A stretch of 35,472 nt of DNA from a candidate division TM6 bacterium GW2011_GWF2_32_72 (GCA_945882015.1 CAMCVM010000004.1:1-35472); one strand, 5' to 3'. Positions 8,270 to 17,130 are shown, numbered from the stretch's first letter. Made by a program: numbers and translations. Notes: generated by a model from the sequence alone, not told the origin.

Positions 8270-9047
8270 AGAACTCGGCCCACAGTTCAAGCAAGTCAGT
8301 CATACTCATTTGCTGAGCTCTTAGTTTTGAAAACTTTTCTGGAACTTTTGTTAAATCAAAATGAGTTTGCTCTAAATTATTTTTTAATGTTCTTCGTGGT
8401 TGAGAAAAGCAAAGCTTAATAAATTTCCAAAACCCAACTTCGTCAGGGATTGCTGCCAAATCTCTTTTAGGTTTAAAATATAATAAACGGGAATGAACCT
8501 TAGGAGGTGGAAAAAATGCTGTTGGTGGCACTTTAACGAGCAACTTCCATTCAAAATAATATTGAAAAAATAAAGAAATATACCCATAACCACGGCCACG
8601 AGTTTTTAAGATTTTCTGCGCAACTTCTTCTTGCACCATAACCACACCTTCAGAAATTTTATCTCTATTGGCATGCACTTTTTTCAAAATAGGAGTTGCA
8701 ACATGATATGGCAGGTTAGACAATAAAATCCAAGGAGCATCTGCGTCAAAAGTAGAAAAATCAACATCTAAAACATTGGTATTAAACATTGTCAAACCAG
8801 TAAAGGCAGAAAAATCTTGTGCTACTTTATCTGCCCATTCTTTATCAATTTCAAAAACCCATAAACGGGCTGGACTTTGTGCTAAAATTTCTCGCGTTAA
8901 AAATCCATCTCCACAACCAATTTCAAAAACGGATTTATTTTTTATGTCCACTGCTGTGAGCATTGAAAGCACCACAGAATGGTCACGTAAAAAATTTTGT
9001 CCATGATACTTTTTAAGGGCAATTCCGTCAGAAAATGATCGTTTCAT
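8262..9047 (-). CDS. rsmA: 16S rRNA dimethyladenosine transferase RsmA (KsgA)
   Basis: RsmA transfers four methyl groups from SAM to two adjacent adenines near the 3' end of 16S rRNA during small-subunit maturation. The 261-residue protein has the family order: QNFL at 17-20 (usual start of the family domain), the SAM-binding loop FEIGCGDG at 41-48, and the catalytic NLPYH at 111-115. A basic C-terminal domain follows, including the Gln-Pro-Arg-Arg-Thr-Leu-Lys-Asn motif typical of KsgA. Length is normal. It follows mreB by 23 nt as the last gene of a minus-strand operon; AAGG stands 4 nt before the ATG. Nothing looks degenerate. Confidence 0.95.
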   Translation of the reverse strand: MKRSFSDGIALKKYHGQNFLRDHSVVLSMLTAVDIKNKSVFEIGCGDGFLTREILAQSPARLWVFEIDKEWADKVAQDFSAFTGLTMFNTNVLDVDFSTFDADAPWILLSNLPYHVATPILKKVHANRDKISEGVVMVQEEVAQKILKTRGRGYGYISLFFQYYFEWKLLVKVPPTAFFPPPKVHSRLLYFKPKRDLAAIPDEVGFWKFIKLCFSQPRRTLKNNLEQTHFDLTKVPEKFSKLRAQQMSMTDLLELWAEFCK

Positions 9048-9070
9048 ACATCCTTACTTATTATTCAATA

Positions 9071-10135
9071 TTATTTCATCAACATATCTTTGTAATTATC
9101 AAGCTCTTCAACTACTCGTCCTGCTCCTTTAACTACACAAAATAAAGGGTCATCTGCTACTCTGACAGGCAGTCCTGTTTCTTTTGAAAGCAACAAATCA
9201 AGACCTCTGAGCATTGAACCGCCCCCAGTCATGACAATTCCACGATCGACTAAATCAGAAGAAAGCTCTGGAGGAGTACTTTCAAGTGCAATTCTTACTA
9301 CATCAACAATATTTGCTATTGTTTCAAGTAATGCTTCGTGGACTTCTGGCCCGCTCATCTTAATAGTTTTTGGAACACCGGTAACTAAGTCACGGCCTTT
9401 GACTAATAAAAATAATTTTTCAATTTCAGGATTTAAAAGTGCAGCACCAATTGCGATTTTGATCTGTTCGGCAGTTCGTTCTCCAATAAGTAAATTATAC
9501 TTGCGTTTTACATAACTTACAATCGAACGATCCATTTCATCGCCACCCACACGTACTGATTGGCAAAAAACTACATCTTTTAAGCTTATAACTGCTACTT
9601 CTGTAGTCCCGCCACCAATGTCAACAACCATGCTTGCAGCCGGCTCTTGAACCGGTAAACCTGCGCCAATAGCGGCTGCCATTGGCTCCATAATTGGGTA
9701 AACTTCACGCGCTCCAGCCTGTTTTGCACATTCTTCAACTGCTCGTTTTTCAACCTGAGTTACTCCAGAAGGCAAACCAATTACCATTCGTGGACTTACC
9801 AAGGTACGACGATTGTCATGCACTGCTCTGATAAAATAACGCAACATACTTTCTGTCAATTCAAAATTTGCAATAACCCCATCACGCATCGGACGACACG
9901 CAATAATACTTTCTGGAGTTTTTCCTAACATTTCTTTTGCTTTAGTTCCTGCTGCCAAAACTTCATTAGTGTTTGCACGCACAGCAACAACAGAAGGCTC
10001 ATTCAAAATGATTCCGCGTGAACGAGCATACACAACAGTATTTGCTGTTCCTAAATCGATAGCTATATCACTTGAAAAAAGACTAAATAATTTTCGAGCA
10101 GGTAAAAAATTCATAAACTTATTTTTCATACTCAT
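9071..10135 (-). CDS. mreB: Rod-shape determining actin homolog MreB
   Basis: MreB is the bacterial actin that forms membrane-bound filaments guiding lateral cell-wall synthesis. The 354-residue sequence is highly conserved: the phosphate-1 loop Asp-Leu-Gly-Thr-Ala-Asn-Thr near residue 27, Leu-Asn-Glu-Pro-Ser-Val-Val, phosphate-2 Asp-Ile-Gly-Gly-Gly-Thr-Thr in the middle, and an adenosine-binding Thr-Gly-Gly-Gly near residue 300. A short basic, hydrophobic N-terminus (MSMKNKFMNFL) precedes the fold and may help membrane contact. An in-frame ATG at 10129 is an alternative start. It lies 26 nt after an outer-membrane protein gene and 23 nt before rsmA. mreC, mreD, rodA and pbp2 are not in the window. 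Confidence 0.96.
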   Translation of the reverse strand: MSMKNKFMNFLPARKLFSLFSSDIAIDLGTANTVVYARSRGIILNEPSVVAVRANTNEVLAAGTKAKEMLGKTPESIIACRPMRDGVIANFELTESMLRYFIRAVHDNRRTLVSPRMVIGLPSGVTQVEKRAVEECAKQAGAREVYPIMEPMAAAIGAGLPVQEPAASMVVDIGGGTTEVAVISLKDVVFCQSVRVGGDEMDRSIVSYVKRKYNLLIGERTAEQIKIAIGAALLNPEIEKLFLLVKGRDLVTGVPKTIKMSGPEVHEALLETIANIVDVVRIALESTPPELSSDLVDRGIVMTGGGSMLRGLDLLLSKETGLPVRVADDPLFCVVKGAGRVVEELDNYKDMLMK

Positions 10136-10161
10136 TGCAATAACTCTCTTTCTTGAAAGCT

Positions 10162-11406
10162 TTAAAATAGAACTTCAACAGAAATTCCAACACGTTGGGT
10201 TTTAACATAATCCAAAGAACTAAACATGCTGACTGGAATGTCCCATGTTAAAGAAATGGTTGGAGCAATTTTGTGTGTCGGACTGACTCGACTTACATCA
10301 TAAAAAACATTGAATAAAAGATATTCTGATTTCCAACGCGAAAGATCACTAATTTTTGAAATATCAATTGGCAATGTTGTGACAGTTCGTTTATCTTGCC
10401 AAACATCACGAGCGTGGAATGTATACGCGTACTGTAAACTTGCTCCAAATCCATTTTGAATATCACTATAGGTAAACTTAGGAGCAAAGGTCACAGTAAC
10501 ACCCGGATCAACTTTAACACGACCTGAAGTTGCACCAAATAATTCTGATTCACCTTTTAAAGGAATCCGTCGAATTTGTGTTTTTTTAAACCGCTTACTG
10601 ATATCAACTAAAAAGCTTGCCCACATATCTTCTTTAACTTCAAAAGAAGCATCAGCTGCACAATGAAAACCAGCCATATGATTTGCACCAAATGGAATAG
10701 CTGCAGGATTAGTTTGATCCCGTTTATGCGCAGTAGGAATTAATGCTCCAAGTGTCACACCACCTAATACTTGTCGACATTTTAAACGATATTCTTTTGC
10801 CCATCCATAACGAATATGCAGTTCAGAATCTGCCATACCAGATTTTGACCATTTGCCTTGCGTAAAGCCTAAATCGGTCAAGGTATCACGCCTATCTTGA
10901 TCAAGTTGTTGTTCATCAGAAGGAGTTAATGATAAAGAACGAACTGTGTCTTTTGGTAATACAAATTTTTGATTTGAACTGATATGTAAATATGCAGTTG
11001 AACCGCCAAAAGTAATATGCTCACCAAACGTGTATTCTGAAAACAAAGAAAACCCTTGTCCTTGAATTTTGCCGTGCACATCCCATTTAATATCGGTTGC
11101 TACCTGCCAAGCAGGACGCAATCGATTCGCGTTGCCAGCAACAACAGAAGCATCAGTTAATACACGCTGATCAAATGATCCTAAAATTTCAGGAATTCCT
11201 TTTTTTTCTTTTGAAGCATCACCACGTGCACTATTTCCTGTTAAGAAAAATATTTGAGCACCAAAATGAGAACGCTTTTGAACAGTTTGTAAAGGACTAT
11301 GGGGATGAAAAGGAATAAATCTATTATCAAAATAGTTACTCAAAAGAGGATTAATTCCAAGAAAAAATAACGCAAGTTGTGTGCGTATCACATGTTTTAT
11401 GATCAT
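10162..11406 (-). CDS. Outer-membrane beta-barrel protein, uncharacterised
   Basis: The 414-residue protein has a signal peptide (basic start, Leu-Ala-Leu-Phe-Phe-Leu core) and many short alternating polar/hydrophobic strands. It ends in Val-Glu-Val-Leu-Phe; a C-terminal Phe preceded by alternating residues is the usual recognition signal of outer-membrane barrels for the BAM machinery. Aromatic-rich strand pairs with Gly turns recur through the second half. There is no channel-family motif I can name, so transport or structural roles are both open. It is the first gene of the operon with mreB and rsmA. The ribosome site is weak (GGAA about 5 nt upstream of the ATG at 11406). Confidence 0.75.
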   Translation of the reverse strand: MIIKHVIRTQLALFFLGINPLLSNYFDNRFIPFHPHSPLQTVQKRSHFGAQIFFLTGNSARGDASKEKKGIPEILGSFDQRVLTDASVVAGNANRLRPAWQVATDIKWDVHGKIQGQGFSLFSEYTFGEHITFGGSTAYLHISSNQKFVLPKDTVRSLSLTPSDEQQLDQDRRDTLTDLGFTQGKWSKSGMADSELHIRYGWAKEYRLKCRQVLGGVTLGALIPTAHKRDQTNPAAIPFGANHMAGFHCAADASFEVKEDMWASFLVDISKRFKKTQIRRIPLKGESELFGATSGRVKVDPGVTVTFAPKFTYSDIQNGFGASLQYAYTFHARDVWQDKRTVTTLPIDISKISDLSRWKSEYLLFNVFYDVSRVSPTHKIAPTISLTWDIPVSMFSSLDYVKTQRVGISVEVLF

Positions 11407-11619
11407 AGTGTTCCATTATTGCATACAAAAGGATCAACAGCTCTGTGATAAGCTTATCGACTTGAACCTGTTAGTCAAGTTACAAAAATAAAGTATCACA
11501 AAAAAATCACAAAATATAATGTTTAGTAAAAACTCCGTAGACCTCTTTTTTTATTTTTGCTAGCTTGGCTGTAGCTTGAAAAAGTAACTTAAGTTATACA
11601 CAATAAAAAGGAGTTTCGC
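11407..11619. other. Divergent intergenic region
   Basis: This 213-bp gap separates the minus-strand outer-membrane protein operon from glmU. Visible are a palindrome GATAAGCTTATC near 11447-11458, a nearby ACTTGA/TCAAGT inverted pair, and a palindrome TAACTTAAGTTA at 11585-11596. For the minus strand, a TTGACT with TAAGCT at 16-nt spacing gives only a mediocre promoter. For glmU, a TATACA at 11595-11600 is a plausible -10 without a good -35. No RNA gene is visible. Confidence 0.4.
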
Positions 11620-13095
11620 ATGGCAAATCATAAAGAAGCTAAAACGATTCAAGCAATTATATTAGCCGCTGGAACTTCATCACGATTTAAAACTGGCAGA
11701 ACAAAACTGATTGAAAAAATTTGCGGACGACCTATGATTCTTTATCCAACAGGAATTATGCAACAGCTTGGTTTAAAGACTGTTATGGTTGTCGGTTTTC
11801 AAAAAGAAAGTGTTCAAGAAGCTGTGATAAATCATTTTGCCGATTCAGTTACCTTTGTTCATCAAGAAGAACAAAAAGGGACAGGTCACGCAATTGCATG
11901 TACCAAAGAAAATTGGACAGCTGATCATTTATTAGTACTTAATGGCGACATGCCACTCATAACACAAGACATTATTGAAAAAATTATCAAAAAACATCTT
12001 GAATCTGATGCTGCAATTTCATTTGCAACTGCCCACCATTGCGACCCAGAAGCGCTTTATGGAAGAGTAATCCAAGCTGACAATAACATTCAAATTATTG
12101 AAGCAAAAGATTTTGAAGGTGACCTTGCAGAACAATGTTGCGTTAATGCTGGTATTTATGTAATTAAAAAAGATTTTTTACTCGATCATATCGATCAATT
12201 ACATAACAACAATGCAAGTAAAGAATGGTACATTACTGATTTAGTTAATATAGCAAGCAAAAAACAATTAAAAGTTGTTACTGTTTCGGTTCCATTTGAC
12301 AGAATTCGAGGAGTTAATGACTTTAAAGAGCTCTGGGCAGCGGAACAAATTAAAAAATCAGAAATTATTCAACATTGGATGGCGCAAGGTGTTCGCTTTT
12401 GCATCGCTCATAATGTTCAAATAGATTGGAATGTAACAATAGGGTCAGGTTCTTTTATCGGTTCAGGAGCGCAGCTTCTTGAGGGAACGAAAATCGGCAA
12501 AGACTCTACTGTTGGAGCATTTTCATTTTTAAAAAATACAACTATCGGCGACAGAACGCATGTCTACCCTCATTCTTATTGTGATAGTTCAATAATAGGT
12601 AATGATGCTTCAGTAGGTCCATTCTGCTACATTCATGGTGACTCAAAACTACACGACAATGCTGTTGTAGGTTCTTTTGTAGAAGTAAACAGATCAACTA
12701 TTGGTTCTTTTTCAAAAGCAAAACATTTAGCCTACCTTGGTGACACAATGGTTGGTCAACAGGTTACTATTGGAGCTGGGCTTGTAGCATGTAATTATGA
12801 CGGAGCAAAAAAACACCAAACAATTATTCAAGATAATGCATTTATTGGTGGCAATAATACCTTTGTTGCACCTGTTACGATTGGCGCATCTGCAATTACG
12901 GCAGCTGGGTCAACTATTACTCAAGACGTTCCTGCTAATGCTTTAGCAATTGCACGAGAACGCCAAGTTAATAAAGAAAATTATGCAGATAAAATTCGCG
13001 AAAAAATTAATGGTGACAAAACTGAAACAGAAGTATCGACTACAACACCATGGGCTCCTCTTGAAGCTGGTATTATTTTTAAGCAAGCTGAATGA
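11620..13095 (+). CDS. glmU: Bifunctional GlmU: GlcN-1-P acetyltransferase / GlcNAc-1-P uridylyltransferase
   Basis: GlmU makes UDP-GlcNAc for peptidoglycan and lipid A in two steps. The N-terminal pyrophosphorylase half starts with LAAG at 15-18, and Gln-Lys-Gly-Thr-Gly-His-Ala forms the uridine site. Its signature loop is divergent: Ser-Ser-Arg-Phe replaces the usual Gly-Thr-Arg-Met, and Thr-Lys the usual Pro-Lys. From ~residue 260 a left-handed beta-helix of hexapeptide repeats follows. It carries the conserved acetyltransferase segment with Tyr-Leu-Gly-Asp, Ile-Gly-Ala-Gly and Asn-Tyr-Asp-Gly-Ala. Length is 491 against the usual ~455, from an acidic, Thr-rich C-terminal tail. AAGGAG precedes the ATG. 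The stop overlaps sbcD by 4 nt. Confidence 0.94.
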   Translation: MANHKEAKTIQAIILAAGTSSRFKTGRTKLIEKICGRPMILYPTGIMQQLGLKTVMVVGFQKESVQEAVINHFADSVTFVHQEEQKGTGHAIACTKENWTADHLLVLNGDMPLITQDIIEKIIKKHLESDAAISFATAHHCDPEALYGRVIQADNNIQIIEAKDFEGDLAEQCCVNAGIYVIKKDFLLDHIDQLHNNNASKEWYITDLVNIASKKQLKVVTVSVPFDRIRGVNDFKELWAAEQIKKSEIIQHWMAQGVRFCIAHNVQIDWNVTIGSGSFIGSGAQLLEGTKIGKDSTVGAFSFLKNTTIGDRTHVYPHSYCDSSIIGNDASVGPFCYIHGDSKLHDNAVVGSFVEVNRSTIGSFSKAKHLAYLGDTMVGQQVTIGAGLVACNYDGAKKHQTIIQDNAFIGGNNTFVAPVTIGASAITAAGSTITQDVPANALAIARERQVNKENYADKIREKINGDKTETEVSTTTPWAPLEAGIIFKQAE

Positions 13096-14330
13096 TTAAA
13101 GTAATACACACAGCCGATATCCATTTCGGCATGGAAAATTATGGCAAGATTGATCCTGAAACAGGCATTCATACTCGTCTTTTAGACTTTGAAAAAGCCC
13201 TTAATTTCTGTATTGATTATGCAATAGAACAAGAAGTTGATCTCTTTCTTTTTTCAGGCGATGCATATAAAACAGCGCATCCAACACCAACGCAACAAAA
13301 ACTATTTATGCGCTGTTTATTACGATTATTCAAAGCGGGCATTCCCATTATTATTATTGTGGGAAATCATGATAATCCTTTAAGTTTCGGAAAGGCTCAT
13401 TGTCTTGAAATTTTTAAAGATATGCCACTTGAAGGATTTCATGTTGTTGCAAAACCTGAACTGATTAAGCTAAACACCAAGCATGGACCGTTGCAAGTTG
13501 TTGCAATTCCTTGGCCTACTCGTAATACTTTAAGTTTAAATACTAAACATAGCACACAAAGTCCTGAAGAAATTACACAGTATATTTCACAAGCAGTTGG
13601 AGCGATTATTCAAGATTATGCGCAACAGCTTGATACAGCCATTCCTTCAATTTTAGCAAGCCACATGACAGTCAGTTCTGGTGTTTTTTCTGGTTCAGAA
13701 AAACGAGCAATTTATGGCAATGATCCAGTTTTAATGCCATCACAACTTGCAATCCAGCCGTTTGATTATGTTGCGCTTGGCCATTTACACCGCTATCAAG
13801 ATTTAAACCCCAATGGATACCCTGCTATTGTTTATTCAGGATCAATTGAACGAGTTGATTTTGGAGAACGCAAAGAAGCTAAAGGATTTTGTTTAGTCAA
13901 TGTTGAACGCAATAACACCACGCACCAATTTATTGAAGGCCCTATGCGCCCTTTTATTCAAATTGAAGTCAAGCTTGACGCAAGTAATGAAGACCAAACA
14001 GAACAAATTATTCATGCATTGCAAGAAAAAAACCTTAAAGATGCGATTATAAAAATCTTATACCATGTTCCACCTGGGCAGAAAGATACGGTTAATCTAC
14101 AAATGGTTGAGCGTGCTTGTAGCAATGCACATTATGTTGTTGGCATTATTCCTTTGCGAACACACACCACGCGTGAAAAACGAACTGGCCTTAAAGTTGA
14201 TATGAATTTAGAAACTCTATTGAGTGCGTATTTTAATGAAAAACCTGAACTGAATACTAAAAAAGCAATATTAATTGAAAAGACTTTAAAAATGTATCAA
14301 GAAGCCCAGCAAGAAGAAACTACTGAATAG
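13092..14330 (+). CDS. sbcD: SbcD/Mre11-type DNA nuclease subunit
   Basis: SbcD is the metal-dependent nuclease that, with the ATPase SbcC, opens DNA hairpins and trims blocked DNA ends. The calcineurin-like phosphoesterase motifs are in order: Asp-9 and His-11 in TADIHFG, GD at 56-57, GNHD at 91-94, then Ser-His-Met and GHLH further on, so the two-metal site looks complete. The length of 412 is typical. The start ATGA overlaps the glmU stop, showing translational coupling. The next gene converges, so sbcC, normally the direct downstream partner, is absent here. SbcC may be encoded elsewhere, or the nuclease may work with another ATPase. Confidence 0.88.
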   Translation: MIKVIHTADIHFGMENYGKIDPETGIHTRLLDFEKALNFCIDYAIEQEVDLFLFSGDAYKTAHPTPTQQKLFMRCLLRLFKAGIPIIIIVGNHDNPLSFGKAHCLEIFKDMPLEGFHVVAKPELIKLNTKHGPLQVVAIPWPTRNTLSLNTKHSTQSPEEITQYISQAVGAIIQDYAQQLDTAIPSILASHMTVSSGVFSGSEKRAIYGNDPVLMPSQLAIQPFDYVALGHLHRYQDLNPNGYPAIVYSGSIERVDFGERKEAKGFCLVNVERNNTTHQFIEGPMRPFIQIEVKLDASNEDQTEQIIHALQEKNLKDAIIKILYHVPPGQKDTVNLQMVERACSNAHYVVGIIPLRTHTTREKRTGLKVDMNLETLLSAYFNEKPELNTKKAILIEKTLKMYQEAQQEETTE

Positions 14331-14994
14331 ATTGAATGTTTTGAAATGCCTCTTTTAACAATGCAAAACCTTCTAACGTTTCTAAGCCTTTTTGACACGC
14401 TTGTTCATAAAGTTCCTGTCCTTTTTCATTATAACTTCCTGATAAGATTTTTTGTTCAATAAATTTAAGCATATCGTTTGTTTCTGCTTCTCTTAATGCA
14501 AAGCGCATATCTTTCATAAAATTTTCAGGACGTAAAATCATCTTATCATACATCCACATTTTTGCTGGATTGCTAACAATAAAACCATTTCTAGCAAAAA
14601 AATCGGCAGCGACTTCGTTAGCGGCTCCAGCACTCATAAGCGTAGGCCTATATTTTTCATAAAGTTTTTCGAGCATTTTCGAAGCAAGGCCTTTTTTTCT
14701 ACTGCCCTCTGCAACCCCTATTCTTTCAATTGATATTTCTGGGCCTTCTTTATCAAAAACTATAAATCCTACTAGTACCTCTCCATCACTTTCTATGTAA
14801 AGAACATCATTTGCATTTTCAATATCCGGAAGGCTATTATGACAAATTTGATAATCAGTATACTCATCAAGTCCTAGTACCCCGACCTTTTTAAGAATTT
14901 GATTAATAGCTTCACAATGCTGACCGGCCGAAAGAAGATTGAGAGAATTAGCAAACAAAACCAAAGAAATAATTAAACCTGTCTTAAACCTCAT
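14320..14994 (-). CDS. Exported GNAT-family acetyltransferase
   Basis: The 224-residue protein has a signal peptide (Arg-Phe-Lys, a Leu/Ile/Val core, Leu-Leu-Ser-Ala before Gly-24). A GNAT fold follows at ~60-150: beta strands with Glu-Ile-Ser-Ile-Glu-Arg-Ile-Gly-Val, then the acetyl-CoA pyrophosphate loop Arg-Lys-Lys-Gly-Leu-Ala at 99-104. A C-terminal strand with Ala-Ala-Asp-Phe-Phe-Ala-Arg-Asn-Gly-Phe completes the usual pattern. The last ~60 residues are helical and unassigned. GNAT enzymes need acetyl-CoA, which is not expected in the periplasm, so the protein may act in a host cell or have lost activity. Its 3' end overlaps sbcD by 11 nt (convergent). The promoter is at 15009-15037. Confidence 0.78.
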   Translation of the reverse strand: MRFKTGLIISLVLFANSLNLLSAGQHCEAINQILKKVGVLGLDEYTDYQICHNSLPDIENANDVLYIESDGEVLVGFIVFDKEGPEISIERIGVAEGSRKKGLASKMLEKLYEKYRPTLMSAGAANEVAADFFARNGFIVSNPAKMWMYDKMILRPENFMKDMRFALREAETNDMLKFIEQKILSGSYNEKGQELYEQACQKGLETLEGFALLKEAFQNIQSIQ

Positions 14995-15008
14995 AATAAC
15001 CTCACTAT

Positions 15009-15037
15009 CTTATAATTATTATCTATAAGGATAACAA
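15009..15037 (-). promoter_or_regulatory. Promoter of the exported GNAT gene
   Basis: Minus-strand TTGTTA (15032-15037), 17-nt spacer, TATAAG (15009-15014). A GAGG ribosome site precedes the ATG at 14994. The -35 box shares bases with the T-tract of the preceding terminator. Confidence 0.5.
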
Positions 15038-15078
15038 AAAAATGCTCTTTTTATCAATCAATAGCGATAAAAAGAGCA
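15036..15078 (-). terminator. Strong rho-independent terminator after the foldase genes
   Basis: A perfect 13-bp stem (15066-15078 with 15043-15055, 10-nt loop) is followed on the minus strand by seven T (15042-15036). It ends the long minus-strand run that begins with pheT. Confidence 0.9.
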
Positions 15079-15094
15079 AAATAAGCTTAAAAAT

Positions 15095-16051
15095 TTACTT
15101 TGAATTCATATCCACAATTTCATATTTATCTAAAACAGATTTATGAAACTCATAAAGCATTTTTTGATATTTAGGGAATCGGATTTGATCAGCAATTTCT
15201 TTGCGGCATTCATCCAGTGTTTTATTACGTTCTTGCGTTTGTTTTAATACGGTAATTACTTCATAATCATTACCGGCAGGAATTACTTTTATAGTCCCTG
15301 GTTGCATGTCCATAATAAATTTTTTAGCTTCTGCTATTTCATGTTCTTGTAACCAATACGGATTACCCCATTCAATTCTTTGTTGATGCAGTCCATTATT
15401 TACCAATTGATCAAATTCTTTTTCAGTCAATTCATCTTTTTTAAGGATACCTTTTTTAATACGAACCGCCGCTGCTTCTTTGATTGGGTGCTTATCATAA
15501 AATTCTTGAATCTCTTTTTCTGTAACCACTAAACGGCCTGCAATAAATTGTTGTTCTAAGTTTTGGATTGCATAAGAGATTCTTAATTGCTCTTTACCTT
15601 CTTCAAAGGTGTACCCTTCCTTTTTAAAAAGGTCCGCAATTTGGGCTTCAGAAAGTCCATGCGCTTCTTTAATTGAGGCAATATGTTTGTCAACCAAATC
15701 GTCTGGCACTGGAATTCTATACGCAACGGTTGCTTCATAATACAAAATACGTTCTAATAAAACTTCATCACTGGTTCTAGACCTACCATCAAGCGATTTA
15801 CGGTCTAAATCAAGTTGGGTAATAATAATTGGGTCTGTATCGGTATAGACAATAAATGCAATTTTGTTAACAGTTGTTAATTCAGGCTGTTTAACGTTAT
15901 CGACTTTTTTTTCAGGCGCTGTATTAAGTACAGGCTTTTTATCAATTGCTGTATCAACTACAACTTTTTTTGCACTATTTTTTTCAGATTTTGCTACCAA
16001 TACATTACAAAAAAATACTGCTAGAACAACTACTTTATACATTATTTTCAT
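15095..16051 (-). CDS. Periplasmic SurA-like foldase, second copy
   Basis: The 318-residue protein has a signal peptide (Val/Leu/Phe core, Val-Leu-Val-Ala before Lys-Ser-Glu), then a Lys/Val-rich linker of about 40 residues. From ~residue 63 it matches the SurA N-terminal chaperone layout: an inward strand (Lys-Ile-Ala-Phe-Ile-Val), a helix bundle, Glu-Gly-Tyr-Thr-Phe-Glu-Glu, and Val-Thr-Glu-Lys-Glu-Ile-Gln-Glu-Phe-Tyr. A parvulin-like region at ~190-270 appears degenerate, and a final SurA-type helix follows. Such proteins escort outer-membrane proteins through the periplasm. ATGA overlaps the stop of the upstream foldase gene, and GAGGG precedes the start. The in-frame ATG at 16042 is less likely. 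Confidence 0.78.
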   Translation of the reverse strand: MKIMYKVVVLAVFFCNVLVAKSEKNSAKKVVVDTAIDKKPVLNTAPEKKVDNVKQPELTTVNKIAFIVYTDTDPIIITQLDLDRKSLDGRSRTSDEVLLERILYYEATVAYRIPVPDDLVDKHIASIKEAHGLSEAQIADLFKKEGYTFEEGKEQLRISYAIQNLEQQFIAGRLVVTEKEIQEFYDKHPIKEAAAVRIKKGILKKDELTEKEFDQLVNNGLHQQRIEWGNPYWLQEHEIAEAKKFIMDMQPGTIKVIPAGNDYEVITVLKQTQERNKTLDECRKEIADQIRFPKYQKMLYEFHKSVLDKYEIVDMNSK

Positions 16052-17040
16052 AGAACCCTCGATGTCACGTTATGATTACCAACATCATCAATTTCACTTT
16101 GTGCTATTACTGTTTTTTGTGCATCAAAATAACTGCTGTCTTCTTGCGCTTTGTAAACAACTTTCAGCGCTTCCATTTTTTGGCCAAAAACAAGCTTCAT
16201 TTTTTCATTTTTTAAATTTTGCTCGATTGCAGTTTCAACTTCCTGCAGCAAACGGTATTGAGCTGCTTCTTTTGCTGTTACTAAACAAACTAAAAACTTA
16301 TTATCTTCTGTTTTAATACGCATAACCGAAGGAACTGTTTTAACCGCTACCAGACGTTCTTTAATTGCTTTATCAACACCTACACTGTATCGATTAACTA
16401 GGCCAAAATCTATGACTTTATAACCGGCTGATTGCGCAACTTGTTGAAAATTTCTAAGTAACTCTTTTTGTGTAAAAGCATCTGCTTCTTCTTGATTTTC
16501 AAAAGCAACAGCAAGCGCTTTGACTCCTCCAGGGTGAATAATAAGATCTGGTGTTGAATCTTTGTGAGCATCATAATACGCTTTAATATCGGCCGCTGTT
16601 ACTTTAATTGATTGATTGATTTCTTCTTGTAAATACTTATAAGCCAATTCATATTCAATCAAAGCAGTCATCATCGCAAAATCATGTTGATACTCCTTTT
16701 TTTCAGTAATACCTTGCTCTTTTGCCCATTCTTTCAGAAGTTCTTGAGACATCATGCCTGAAAAAATATTGTATTGCATTTGTGGTACTTGAATCATAGA
16801 ACGTACTTGAGGATTAGCTTGCGCTATTGTTTGCAGATGCTTTTGAAATTGTTCACGAGTAATAACTGGTTTGCCATGTAAAGAAAACAAGACTTGGTCT
16901 GATTCTTCTTGCAGACTACTATCTTCTGCAACTGAATATGACTGCATTACTTCTTTTTTGGTAAACCAATCACATCCCTGAAAGAACGTTAAAACAAGTA
17001 ATAAACTTATTACTTTAACCGTTGTATATTGTTTATTCAT
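16048..17040 (-). CDS. SurA/PrsA-like foldase lipoprotein
   Basis: The 330-residue product has a lipoprotein signal: a Leu/Val core then Phe-Gln-Gly-Cys with Cys-23 as lipidation site. Asp at +2 would retain it in the inner membrane under the E. coli Lol rule. The mature part resembles SurA/PrsA foldases: an N-terminal helical chaperone lobe (~45-180) with Val-Ile-Thr-Arg-Glu-Gln-Phe, a short parvulin-like region (Val-Thr-Ala-Ala-Asp-Ile-Lys-Ala-Tyr-Tyr and the strand around Lys-Ala-Leu-Ala-Val-Ala) and a C-terminal helix. It is coupled by a 4-nt overlap to a second foldase gene. AAGGAG stands 4 nt before its ATG. Isomerase activity is uncertain; a chaperone role is the safer reading. Confidence 0.75.
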   Translation of the reverse strand: MNKQYTTVKVISLLLVLTFFQGCDWFTKKEVMQSYSVAEDSSLQEESDQVLFSLHGKPVITREQFQKHLQTIAQANPQVRSMIQVPQMQYNIFSGMMSQELLKEWAKEQGITEKKEYQHDFAMMTALIEYELAYKYLQEEINQSIKVTAADIKAYYDAHKDSTPDLIIHPGGVKALAVAFENQEEADAFTQKELLRNFQQVAQSAGYKVIDFGLVNRYSVGVDKAIKERLVAVKTVPSVMRIKTEDNKFLVCLVTAKEAAQYRLLQEVETAIEQNLKNEKMKLVFGQKMEALKVVYKAQEDSSYFDAQKTVIAQSEIDDVGNHNVTSRVL

Positions 17041-17130
17041 ACTGCTCCTTACAAACTAACACATGCTTTACTGTGGCTTAAAACGAACTTTACCGTACCA
17101 CAAAAACAGCACTGTTGCAAAATGAGCCCG

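Noticed and set aside
15864-16316. Plus-strand open frame of 150 codons across the two foldase genes
   Set aside because: It is antisense to two well-supported overlapping genes and its translation is low-complexity, rich in Phe and Leu.
17100-17125. AACAGTGCTGTT palindrome with T-run as a terminator after comF
   Set aside because: The palindrome leaves only a 4-bp stem once a loop is allowed, too weak; read-through into the foldase genes is possible.
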